The translations under genes and the position numbers were made by a program. Below are positions 1-6,401 of a DNA stretch of 10,919 nt, piece after piece (within the stretch, counting starts at the first letter, position 1; each line of letters starts with the position of its first letter). The notes under the pieces are model-generated. The model saw nothing but the letters and a program-made list of their open reading frames with translations, was not told where the DNA came from and did no database searches. Source of the DNA: Pseudomonadota bacterium (GTDB lineage: Bacteria > Pseudomonadota > Gammaproteobacteria > Woeseiales > Woeseiaceae); assembly GCA_027295475.1 (NCBI GenBank), contig JAPUKV010000237.1, positions 1 through 10,919 on the forward strand. The letters run 5' to 3'.

Positions 1-141
1 AAGCAGGCACTGCAACTCCGCTATTTGCAGACGCTGAAGGAGATTGGCGGACAGACATCCAACACGATTGTTTTCCCGCTGCCGCTGGATCTCATTACGC
101 CGTTGATGGAGCTGGGAAAAGCACTTAAGAAAGATCAGTAG
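1..141 (+). CDS. Slipin / stomatin-like SPFH protein, C-terminal end only
   Basis: The first 46 codons in frame 1 are open and end in TAG at 139-141; the start lies outside the window. The visible residues include [10 protein letters not shown], then [11 protein letters not shown], then a lysine-rich end. This matches the C-terminal region of bacterial slipins, membrane-anchored SPFH-domain proteins that oligomerise at the inner membrane and are often partnered with an NfeD-type protein. The segment follows the SPFH core, so neither the membrane anchor nor the band-7 domain can be checked here. The gene converges on the histidine kinase gene, with only 8 bases between the two stop codons and no room for a separate terminator. 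Family assignment rests on recognising the tail motif. Confidence 0.75.
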   Translation, partial: KQALQLRYLQTLKEIGGQTSNTIVFPLPLDLITPLMELGKALKKDQ

Positions 142-149
142 GCCTGCGG

Positions 150-1508
150 TCATGCTGCGGAGTGCCGCGGAATAGTCACCGTAATCTCCGCGCCGCCCAG
201 TGCCGATTTCCCGACGGCAACGTCGCCTCCGTAGGAACGTGCGATGTCCCTGACAACGGCGAGACCGATGCCGTGACCCGGCGCCGATTCGTCGAGGCGG
301 CTGCCGCGTTGGAGTAAGGCATCGGCGGCATCCTGTGGGATCCCCGGCCCGTCGTCGGCCACTGTCATAACCATGCCGCCCTCGGCATCAGCGGGTCTGA
401 TCATCAACGACACCTGCGAATCACACCACTTGCAGGCGTTGTCGAGCAGGTTTCCGGCAAGCTCCAGGAAATCGCCGGTATCTCCCCGGAATTCGGCATC
501 TTCCGCGACGCTGGTGTCAATCGTCGGGTGCTTGTCGCTGTAAACCTTGGCCAGACCATCGACCAGGCGCGACAACTGCGATTCCATGGGTACCGGTGTC
601 GCACCGATCGCATCTGCCGCAGTGGCTGCCGGCTTCCTGAGCTGGTAGCGCACGATTTCCGTCATCTGCTCAATCTGCGGTTCGAGCTGTGCAGTCAGTT
701 GCGGAGACTTTTGCCGCGTCAGAATCGCCCGCATCGCGGCCAGCGGAGTCTTCAGGCTGTGCGCGAGATTGTCGAGCGTCTGCCGGTAGCGTTCGGAACG
801 GGCACGTTGAGTGCCGATAAGGACGTTCATGTTGCGGGCTACGCCGCTAAGCTCTGTCGGAAAGCCTTCGGAAAGCGACTGCCGATTACCCTCTTCGATC
901 TCGCCGATTTCCTGCTCGATCTGACGCAACGGACGCAACATGCCTCTCATCAGCAGGGATATTGAGAACAACATGATGATTGCGATTGCGCCGAACCAGG
1001 TAAATAGCTGGCGTCGAAATCGGGCGAGTTGTGCATTAGAGGAGTCGAGGCTTTCAGCAACGTAGAATACGTAGGGCTTGAGCTCACCGTCAGGCAGTTC
1101 CCACTGAACGGCAAGACTCAAAGTCATAAGTGGTGTGCCGTCTTCCATTTCCAGGCGAGAAAACTGCTGTGCGCCCGGTTCAGGAACCGGGCCGTGCGGC
1201 AAATCGAGGCCGAGAGACGAACGTGATCGCCAGACGTGATTGCCTTCGCTATCCTGCAAGTCGGCATAGAGACCGGATCCTACGTTGCCAAAACGGGGCT
1301 CCGGCAGACCGGCGGGCATCTCCAGCTCACCGGTCGCGTTCGGTTCAGCCGCCGCGAGCAGGGTCATGAGTTGTCCGTCGAGAATGTCCGCCCGGGCTTT
1401 CTCGCCGACGTCACGAAATGCAATGTCCAATACGGCAATCGTGGCGCCAAAGAAGAACAAAAGCAGAATACTTACGGAAATCAGTAGTCGGGCACTGAGC
1501 GAAGACAT
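150..1508 (-). CDS. phoQ: PhoQ-like sensor histidine kinase
   Basis: This is a 452-residue inner-membrane sensor kinase that should phosphorylate the response regulator encoded just upstream. Transmembrane helix 1 is at about residues 8-30, a periplasmic sensor at about 31-168, and transmembrane helix 2 at about 169-188. A HAMP linker follows, then the HisKA domain with the phospho-accepting His250 in LAHSLKTPLAAM. The ATPase domain has an N box (NLLDNACKW, 353-361), a G1 box (DDGPGIP, 385-391) and a G2 box (GHGIGLAVV, 411-419). The ATPase domain closely resembles E. coli PhoQ, including the LGGA near the C-terminus. The periplasmic part ends like PhoQ (YVFYVAESLDSS) but lacks the run of acidic residues that binds divalent cations in E. 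coli PhoQ, so its ligand may differ. The ATG is 9 bases after the regulator stop codon, with no strong Shine-Dalgarno, which suggests translational coupling. Kinase function is secure; PhoQ orthology is likely. Confidence 0.9.
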   Translation of the reverse strand: MSSLSARLLISVSILLLFFFGATIAVLDIAFRDVGEKARADILDGQLMTLLAAAEPNATGELEMPAGLPEPRFGNVGSGLYADLQDSEGNHVWRSRSSLGLDLPHGPVPEPGAQQFSRLEMEDGTPLMTLSLAVQWELPDGELKPYVFYVAESLDSSNAQLARFRRQLFTWFGAIAIIMLFSISLLMRGMLRPLRQIEQEIGEIEEGNRQSLSEGFPTELSGVARNMNVLIGTQRARSERYRQTLDNLAHSLKTPLAAMRAILTRQKSPQLTAQLEPQIEQMTEIVRYQLRKPAATAADAIGATPVPMESQLSRLVDGLAKVYSDKHPTIDTSVAEDAEFRGDTGDFLELAGNLLDNACKWCDSQVSLMIRPADAEGGMVMTVADDGPGIPQDAADALLQRGSRLDESAPGHGIGLAVVRDIARSYGGDVAVGKSALGGAEITVTIPRHSAA

Positions 1509-1517
1509 CTGGGAGAT

Positions 1518-2204
1518 TTACGTATCCTGATTGCGCTCGAGTGCAAAGCGGTAGCCACGGCCACGCAGCGTTTCAATCGGTTTGAGCGTATTATCCGGAT
1601 CCATTTTCTTGCGCAGGCGGCCGATAAACACTTCGATAACATTACTGTCGCGCTCGAAATCCTGGTCGTACAAACGATCCGTCAGCTCGGTCTTGGAGAT
1701 CACCTCGCCCGCCCGAATCATCAGGTGCTCGATGATTTTGTACTCGTAGCTCGTAAGTTCTATTGATCGCTCGTCAACAGACAGATCCTGCCGCAAAGTA
1801 TCGAGCGTGACCGGGCCCGCGCTCAATACTGCGGAGGCCCAACCGCCACTGCGTCGGAGCAATGCGTTTACGCGGGCAGTTACCTCTTCGAAATGAAACG
1901 GCTTCACGACGTAGTCGTCGGCCCCTGCGCTCAGTCCGTCTACTTTGTCCTGCCAGCGGTCGCGCGCCGTCAGAATCAGTATCGGATAGGACTTGCCCTT
2001 TTCCCTGAGCTGACGGATGACATCGAGCCCCGAGATTTCAGGCAGCCCAAGATCGATGATTGCGAGGTCGATCGGGTACTCGAGCGCAAAGTAGAGTCCC
2101 TCCCTGCCGTCGGCGGCCTGCTCGACACCGAAGCCGGCCTCGGCAAGCTGGCTGCAGAGCGTTTCGCGCAGGGTTGCGTCGTCTTCGATTACGAGCAAGC
2201 GCAT
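1518..2204 (-). CDS. phoP: PhoP-like OmpR-family response regulator
   Basis: This 228-residue DNA-binding regulator has a full receiver domain: acidic pocket E7-D8-D9, phospho-acceptor Asp51 in IIDLGLP, Thr79 in LILTA, and Lys101 in KPF. The C-terminal half (about 125-222) is an OmpR/PhoB winged helix, with the ELTSYEYKIIEHL start and the recognition region VIEVFIGRLRKK, ending in LRGRGYRF. The wording is very near E. coli PhoP, for example MRLLVIEDD, RDRWQDKV and LSAGADDYVVKPFH. A strong Shine-Dalgarno GAGGA lies 8 bases before the ATG. The gene is second in a PepSY-regulator-kinase operon, 19 bases after the PepSY stop codon. It presumably controls envelope genes in response to the kinase, and in the family it often autoregulates. 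Regulon and signal cannot be read from the sequence. Confidence 0.93.
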   Translation of the reverse strand: MRLLVIEDDATLRETLCSQLAEAGFGVEQAADGREGLYFALEYPIDLAIIDLGLPEISGLDVIRQLREKGKSYPILILTARDRWQDKVDGLSAGADDYVVKPFHFEEVTARVNALLRRSGGWASAVLSAGPVTLDTLRQDLSVDERSIELTSYEYKIIEHLMIRAGEVISKTELTDRLYDQDFERDSNVIEVFIGRLRKKMDPDNTLKPIETLRGRGYRFALERNQDT

Positions 2205-2223
2205 GGGGATTGTCCTCTGTCCG

Positions 2224-2559
2224 TCAGGGTCGCTTGCTGCGACCCTGGATCTTCACCGTCTTGACCTTGCCGTCCTCGGTCAGGACCTTGATGTGGTGGA
2301 CTTCGCGATTGCCATTCATCCTGGTCTCGGCACTGACGATTCTGCCGTTGTATTGCCGTTTAACCATTTCAACGGCCTGAGACAGCGTGGGACCGTTACT
2401 TTGGGCAAGCATCAGAATGCGCTCGTTCCTGCTGTCACTGACAGCGACTTCTGCGACTTGTCCAAGCCGGTCGCCGAGGTCAAATTTGCCGGCCAGCGCC
2501 TGGGGGGCAGCGCATAAGGCAAGAGCGAGCAGCAAAATTTTCAACGAAGATTCCATCAT
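2224..2559 (-). CDS. Secreted PepSY-domain protein, first gene of the phoPQ-like operon
   Basis: This is a small exported protein of about 111 residues. A signal peptide is clear (MMESSLKILLLALALCAAPQALA, written here as two adjoining parts: MMESSLKILLLA and LALCAAPQALA), with likely cleavage after ALA. The mature part is charged and ends in a PepSY-type domain: LSQAVEMVKRQYNGRIVSAE followed by strands HHIKVLTEDGKVKTVKIQG. PepSY domains are periplasmic or extracellular modules thought to inhibit peptidases or bind ligands; some sit beside two-component systems. I chose the ATG at 2559 because the signal peptide begins there and a GGA lies 6 bases before it. A longer reading with a TTG start at 2583 would add eight polar residues ahead of the signal peptide. 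The gene leads the operon, so the protein could modulate the neighbouring kinase; that role is inference from position. Confidence 0.82.
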   Translation of the reverse strand: MMESSLKILLLALALCAAPQALAGKFDLGDRLGQVAEVAVSDSRNERILMLAQSNGPTLSQAVEMVKRQYNGRIVSAETRMNGNREVHHIKVLTEDGKVKTVKIQGRSKRP

Positions 2560-2599
2560 GTTGTATCCGAAATTCGGCTTCAAACCCGTTCAGAACGCA

Positions 2600-2628
2600 A
2601 TCATCCAAACAAGTGACGCCGATTGCAA
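2600..2628 (-). promoter_or_regulatory. Candidate sigma70-type promoter of the PepSY-phoP-phoQ operon
   Basis: On the minus strand a TTGCAA (plus-strand 2623-2628) is followed after exactly 17 bases by GATGAT (2600-2605). Each hexamer matches the consensus at 4 of 6 positions. It would start transcription near 2593, about 35 bases before the chosen ATG. It is the best-spaced pair in the 103-base gap, but its quality is moderate and it directly abuts the hairpin at 2632-2652. Confidence 0.3.
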
Positions 2629-2631
2629 CGA

Positions 2632-2652
2632 AGCCGGTCACAGGGACCGGCT
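2632..2652 (-). terminator. GC-rich hairpin after the glycine-zipper gene, likely terminator
   Basis: On the minus strand AGCCGGTC, a 5-base loop CCTGT, and GACCGGCT form a perfect 8-base-pair stem. It begins 10 bases past the stop codon of the glycine-zipper gene. The following sequence (TCGTTGC) is only weakly T-rich, so termination may be partial or Rho-assisted. Its place between two same-strand genes fits separation of the glycine-zipper gene from the PepSY operon. Confidence 0.45.
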
Positions 2653-2662
2653 GGCTGCCTGC

Positions 2663-3238
2663 TTACGGGGCTGGTCTCACGTCAACCCGGATCCGCATGC
2701 GCTTGCCTGGATCAGTTGGCATCCTTGTCGCATATTTCTGACCGTTATACACGTAGACTACGTTATAGCCATCAATGCGCTCCTCTTTGTGAGTCTGGTA
2801 ATTGGTTTGACAACGGCGCACTGGTCGTCCGTACTGCGTCGTGACATAGCCACCCGCTTTGGCAGTCGCCACTTCGCTGCCGATCGCGGCCCCGGCCAGT
2901 GTGCCGAATAGGGTTGCCGCGTCACGGTGATGTCCATGACCCAACTGATTGCCGATGACGCCGCCGATGATCGCGCCAATAATCGTGCCGCCTGCGGTAC
3001 CCCTGGGGCGCTGTGCCACGGAGTAGTACTCGGTGTCGTTCCAGCACTCCTGTACCGGCGTTCTTACTGTCACGTAGCGAATAATCGGCTCGGACCTGAT
3101 GACACGCGCGTAGTCGTAGATCGCATCCGACTGACTGTATGAGGCGTATTCATGCTCTGCCATTGCCGGTGCCGCAACCAAGGCAATTGACAGCACGGCA
3201 GCGCTCGAGATGGTCGCAATCCTGGCTTTAATGTTCAT
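2663..3238 (-). CDS. Exported glycine-zipper 2TM protein
   Basis: This 191-residue envelope protein starts at the ATG at 3238. There a GGAG sits 7 bases upstream and a clean signal peptide begins at once (MNIKARIATI through VAAPAMA, cleavage before EHEY). The same frame is open for 67 more codons upstream, but those residues look like noise and would bury the signal peptide. Residues 83-122 form the glycine-zipper core, GGTIIGAIIGGVIGNQLG and, after a His/Asp linker, GTLAGAAIGSEVA: two short membrane-inserting helices as in the 17-kDa surface antigen and SlyB families. The C-terminal part (about 130-191) is basic and tyrosine-rich, with two cysteines in all (65 and 143) that could pair. There is no lipobox cysteine, so unlike SlyB it is not predicted to be a lipoprotein. 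Its exact role is unknown. Confidence 0.85.
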   Translation of the reverse strand: MNIKARIATISSAAVLSIALVAAPAMAEHEYASYSQSDAIYDYARVIRSEPIIRYVTVRTPVQECWNDTEYYSVAQRPRGTAGGTIIGAIIGGVIGNQLGHGHHRDAATLFGTLAGAAIGSEVATAKAGGYVTTQYGRPVRRCQTNYQTHKEERIDGYNVVYVYNGQKYATRMPTDPGKRMRIRVDVRPAP

Positions 3239-3399
3239 GGCGATACTCCATTTTCCAAACACCTGGCCCGCTATTCCGCGGAGCCTGGTACGGAGAATAG
3301 ACCCGAGCCAATGAACGCTGCCTGAATACACGAGCTGGTTGGAACACCCGTTTCTCCCACAAACTGAACGGCATGTGAATGAGTCGGGCGGGACCCGTA

Positions 3400-4194
3400 C
3401 TACGCCTGGTCCGATACTTTGTTCTTTGCCAACTGCCATTTTGCTTCAAGCGAATCGATGTCGAAGTCAGTTAGCGATGCACCACTTTCCCTGACGTCAG
3501 ACTCCATCTGCCGGAACCGCTGTTCGAACTTTCGATTGGCACTGACAAGCGCCTGTTCCGGGTCAATGTGTAAGTGACGCGCGAGATTGACGACGGAGAA
3601 CAGCAAATCGCCGAGTTCTTCTGTCACTTCTGCCGCTCCCTGTCGCTGTAGCGCCTCATCCAGCTCCGCCAGCTCCTCATCCATTTTCTGCCGGGCACCA
3701 CTCTCATGCGGCCAGTCAAAGCCCGTAGTGGCCGCCCTTTTGCCCAGTTTTTCAGCCCGTTTCAAAGCCGGCAGCGCATTCGCGACGCCATCGAGAATGC
3801 TGGCCTGCATATCCGTCGTGGCCTGCCTTTCGGCTGTCTTGATGCGCTCCCAGCTACCCTGGACGGCTCCCCGGGCCCGCTCCGCTGCGTTACCAAACAC
3901 ATGCGGGTGCCGCCGCAGCATCTTGTTGCAAATCCCTGCAGCCACTTGGTCGAAATCGAAGGCGCCGGCCTCAGCAGCCATTTGTGCATGAAAAACCACC
4001 TGAAACAGCAAATCTCCCAGTTCGTCACACAGTCCGGTCATATCATCCCGGGCGATTGCCTCGGCGACCTCATATGCTTCCTCAACCGTATAAGGGGCGA
4101 TGCTGGCGAAGTCCTGCTCGCGGTCCCAGGGGCAGCCTGCCGCCGGGTCCCGCAAGCTTGCCATGATTTCACGTAGATTCTCTATTGAACTCAT
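3400..4194 (-). CDS. mazG: MazG nucleoside triphosphate pyrophosphohydrolase
   Basis: This 264-residue cytosolic enzyme hydrolyses NTPs and dNTPs to the monophosphate and pyrophosphate. It has the two tandem MazG domains of the E. coli protein. The first (about 1-120) contains CPWDREQDF, YTVEEAYEVAEAI and DELGDLLFQVVFHAQ, which supply the acidic metal-binding residues. The second (about 140-230) contains GFDWPHE, MDEELAELDEAL and EELGDLLFSVVNLARHL. Length agrees with the family (about 263). It is the last gene of the fumC-Nudix-mazG operon, 16 bases after the Nudix stop codon. Known roles in E. coli are clearing abnormal nucleotides and lowering ppGpp during starvation. The ATG at 4194 gives the expected N-terminus ahead of the first motif. 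No strong terminator was found downstream. Confidence 0.95.
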   Translation of the reverse strand: MSSIENLREIMASLRDPAAGCPWDREQDFASIAPYTVEEAYEVAEAIARDDMTGLCDELGDLLFQVVFHAQMAAEAGAFDFDQVAAGICNKMLRRHPHVFGNAAERARGAVQGSWERIKTAERQATTDMQASILDGVANALPALKRAEKLGKRAATTGFDWPHESGARQKMDEELAELDEALQRQGAAEVTEELGDLLFSVVNLARHLHIDPEQALVSANRKFEQRFRQMESDVRESGASLTDFDIDSLEAKWQLAKNKVSDQA

Positions 4195-4210
4195 AACTTA
4201 CGGTTACTTA

Positions 4211-4852
4211 TCATAATAGTAGTTGTCTCAGCGCTACCAGCATGCTGGCCGTGGCGCCCCAGATACGCATGGATGCATAGTTGAACTCGACGATTGGCAC
4301 CGTGACGCCGTGGAATTCTCTCTCGGACTGCCGCTGGTTACTAGCATCCAGGAGGAATGACAATGGCACTTCAAAGGCACGTTCGACCTCACGGTGGTCC
4401 AGGGTCAGGCTTATGGTTGGCTGAATAAGCCCGACTATCGGTGTTACAGCGTAACCGGTCACCGTTAACATCGGCTGAAGAAAGCCTGCTATGTCCACTT
4501 GCTCAGGCTTGATGCCCACTTCCTCATGGGTTTCGCGAAGCGCGGTCTCGGTAATGTCTGCATCGGCCGGTTCCATGCGGCCGCCCGGGAAGCTGACCTG
4601 GCCGGCGTGAATTTTCAGGTCCGCAGACCTTTGCGTCAGTAGCACGGAGAGACCGTCCGGATGCTCGAGAATCGGGATAAGGACGCCGGCCGGCTTCAGG
4701 TTTTCGCACATCTTGCGGCGCAGCTCTGCGGGCCATGCACGGCTGCCCGGTGGCATGACCACGGCCAGCGGGTCGGTGGGCATGCGCGTGCCGGCCATGC
4801 GCTCGCGTATGTGTCCCGCGGTGACCTGGGCCGGTTGGATTTTGCCGGACAT
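4211..4852 (-). CDS. nudL: Nudix hydrolase of the CoA-pyrophosphatase (NudL/YeaB) type
   Basis: The 213-residue protein carries the CoA-type signature upstream of the Nudix box, LLTQRSADLKIHAGQVSFPG, running directly into GRMEPADADITETALREThe-type Nudix residues. The catalytic part is R106-E107 and E110-E111 followed by VGI. The pattern of LLTxRS, HxGQxxFPGG and then a box with two extra residues separates this group from general Nudix enzymes. Family members split coenzyme A and its derivatives into phosphopantetheine and 3',5'-ADP. Length is slightly above E. coli NudL (about 190) because of an N-terminal extension of about 50 residues before the fold. The start lies 4 bases after the fumC stop codon, so it is probably coupled to fumC translation; no good Shine-Dalgarno is seen. 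With MazG next to it, the pair looks like a nucleotide-sanitation unit. Exact substrate is inferred from the family. Confidence 0.87.
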   Translation of the reverse strand: MSGKIQPAQVTAGHIRERMAGTRMPTDPLAVVMPPGSRAWPAELRRKMCENLKPAGVLIPILEHPDGLSVLLTQRSADLKIHAGQVSFPGGRMEPADADITETALRETHEEVGIKPEQVDIAGFLQPMLTVTGYAVTPIVGLIQPTISLTLDHREVERAFEVPLSFLLDASNQRQSEREFHGVTVPIVEFNYASMRIWGATASMLVALRQLLL

Positions 4853-4856
4853 CAGA

Positions 4857-6245
4857 TCAGTTCTTGATGCCGCCCTGGGTCAGTGAAGCCGGATCGAGCA
4901 GCCGATCCAGTTCCTCGTCGGTGAGCTCGGTCATCTCACGTGCCACATCTTTAACAGGCCGTCCTTCCGCGTAGGCCTTCTTCGCAACGGCCGCCCCTTT
5001 CTCGTAGCCGATCACCGGGTTCAGTGCCGTAACAAGAATGGGATTTCGATCCAGCGCGCGGTCCAGATTGGACTGATTCACCGTGAAACCGCGGATCGCC
5101 TTGTCCGCGAGACAGACTACGGCATTTGCCAGCAATTCGATGCTCTGCAGCAGGTTATAGGTGACTACCGGCAACATGACATTGAGCTGGAAATTGCCGG
5201 ACTGGCCGGCCATCGTGATTGTCACGTCGTTGCCGATGACCTGTGCACAGACCATCGCGACCGCCTCGGGAATCACGGGGTTTACCTTGCCTGGCATGAT
5301 GCTGGATCCGGGCTGCACCGCAGGCAACGCGATTTCGCCGAGACCAGCCAATGGCCCCGAATTCATCCATCGAAGGTCATTGGCAATCTTCATCAGACTG
5401 ACGGCGAGTACTTTCAGTTGCCCCGACGTCTCTACGGCAGCGTCCTGACTGGAGAGGCCCTCAAACAGGGAGTCCGCCTGCGTGAACTCGAATCCGCATC
5501 GTTCGCTCAACAGGACGGCAACCTTGCTGCCAAACTGCGGGTGCGCGTTAATCCCGGTCCCGACTGCGGTGCCACCCTGCGCAAGGGCGCACAACCGTGC
5601 CATCGCATCGTTCAGACGATCGATGCCATGTTCTACCTGTGCCCGCCAGCCGTCGAGTTCCTGGCCGAGCGTCACCGGCATCGCATCCATGAGATGGGTG
5701 CGTCCTGTCTTGACTACCGAGCTGCATTCTTCGCTTTTCTCCTGCAACGTGCGGGCCAAATCGCGTAATGCGGGCAACAACTGGTCGTGAATGCCTATCG
5801 CGGCACTGACGTGGACGCATGTCGGAATCACGTCATTGCTGCTTTGACACATATTCACATCATCATTTGGATGGACTTCCGAACCGAGTCCCTCAGTCGC
5901 CAGTCTGGCGATGACCTCGTTTGCATTCATATTGGAACTGGTGCCGGACCCGGTCTGGAAAACATCGATCGGAAAATGTTCGTCATGACTCCCCTCTGCG
6001 ACTTGAAGCGCTGCCGCTTGAATAGCCACGGTCTTATCCTTCGTTAGCAGACCAAGCTCGGAATTGGCCCCGGCCGCCGCCCACTTGACAAGGCCCAGGG
6101 CCGCTATGAACTGGCGTGGCATGGCGAGTCCACTGATCGGAAAATTCTCGACTGCCCTCTGGGTCTGTGCGCCCCATAGCGCATCCGCCGGGACTTTTAG
6201 TTCGCCCATGCTGTCGCGTTCCGTACGAAATGACTTGTCGCTCAT
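4857..6245 (-). CDS. fumC: Class II fumarate hydratase FumC
   Basis: This 462-residue iron-free fumarase interconverts fumarate and malate in the citric acid cycle and acts as a homotetramer in the cytosol. Visible family blocks are TGSGTSSNMNANEV (98-111), SSNDVIPT (135-142), KTGRTHLMDAMPV with the catalytic-region His184, and the signature loop GSSIMPGKVNP (313-323) bearing the catalytic serine. These are followed by QSGNFQLNVMLPV. Length agrees with the family (about 465). Small departures are Ile for the usual Phe in SSNDVFPT, and Cys at 133 and 143. Aspartate ammonia-lyase is the main alternative, but the TALNPVIGYEKGAAVAKKA tail fits FumC. The gene is first in the operon with the Nudix and mazG genes. 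A GGAG lies 11 bases before the ATG, which is long spacing. Confidence 0.93.
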   Translation of the reverse strand: MSDKSFRTERDSMGELKVPADALWGAQTQRAVENFPISGLAMPRQFIAALGLVKWAAAGANSELGLLTKDKTVAIQAAALQVAEGSHDEHFPIDVFQTGSGTSSNMNANEVIARLATEGLGSEVHPNDDVNMCQSSNDVIPTCVHVSAAIGIHDQLLPALRDLARTLQEKSEECSSVVKTGRTHLMDAMPVTLGQELDGWRAQVEHGIDRLNDAMARLCALAQGGTAVGTGINAHPQFGSKVAVLLSERCGFEFTQADSLFEGLSSQDAAVETSGQLKVLAVSLMKIANDLRWMNSGPLAGLGEIALPAVQPGSSIMPGKVNPVIPEAVAMVCAQVIGNDVTITMAGQSGNFQLNVMLPVVTYNLLQSIELLANAVVCLADKAIRGFTVNQSNLDRALDRNPILVTALNPVIGYEKGAAVAKKAYAEGRPVKDVAREMTELTDEELDRLLDPASLTQGGIKN

Positions 6246-6401
6246 CGTTTATTGATCTCCGCGCGCCTGCTTGAGGTGATGCCGGCAGCCGCAAACTGTA
6301 TACCTTTATATTGTATGGTCCTTCGGGCGTTTCAAGCGTCGCTACGCCGCATGGCCGATGGTGTATGATTCGCGGTTTGCGCCCCCAAGTCCAGCCCGCA
6401 T
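6246..6401. promoter_or_regulatory. Divergent promoter region between fumC and purB
   Basis: All transcription of the fumC operon (leftward) and purB (rightward) must start in or near these 156 bases. For purB, TATGAT at 6364-6369 is a good -10 hexamer 32 bases before the ATG, but no clear -35 lies 17 bases upstream. For fumC, the AT-rich patch at 6305-6315 reads TACAATATAAA on the minus strand. A TTGAAA (minus strand, 6330-6335) lies 14 or 19 bases away depending on which -10 is used, so neither spacing is ideal. I see no PurR-like palindrome. Confidence 0.4.

Noticed and set aside
528..965. Long plus-strand frame opposite the kinase gene.
   Set aside because: Arg/Leu/Pro-rich antisense shadow of the kinase coding sequence, with no domain.
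2560..2583. TTG start at 2583 for the PepSY protein.
   Set aside because: It adds polar residues before the signal peptide; the ATG at 2559 has a better upstream context.
2590..2612. A TGTTTG...TGCGTT direct repeat (minus strand) that might be a PhoP box upstream of the PepSY operon.
   Set aside because: The second half matches poorly and the period is 12 bases instead of the 11 expected, so the match is no better than chance.
3271..3300. Interrupted inverted repeat CTATTC...GAATAG upstream of the glycine-zipper gene as an operator or mazG terminator.
   Set aside because: Only 6 base pairs with an 18-base loop and no T-run; no promoter overlap could be defined.
3239..3439. A longer N-terminus of the glycine-zipper protein (start at 3439).
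   Set aside because: The extra 67 residues precede a clean signal peptide, overlap the mazG end, and the internal ATG has a good GGAG.
4857..6245. Aspartate ammonia-lyase instead of fumarase.
   Set aside because: The signature loop is shared, but the C-terminal wording fits FumC better; a tree would settle it.
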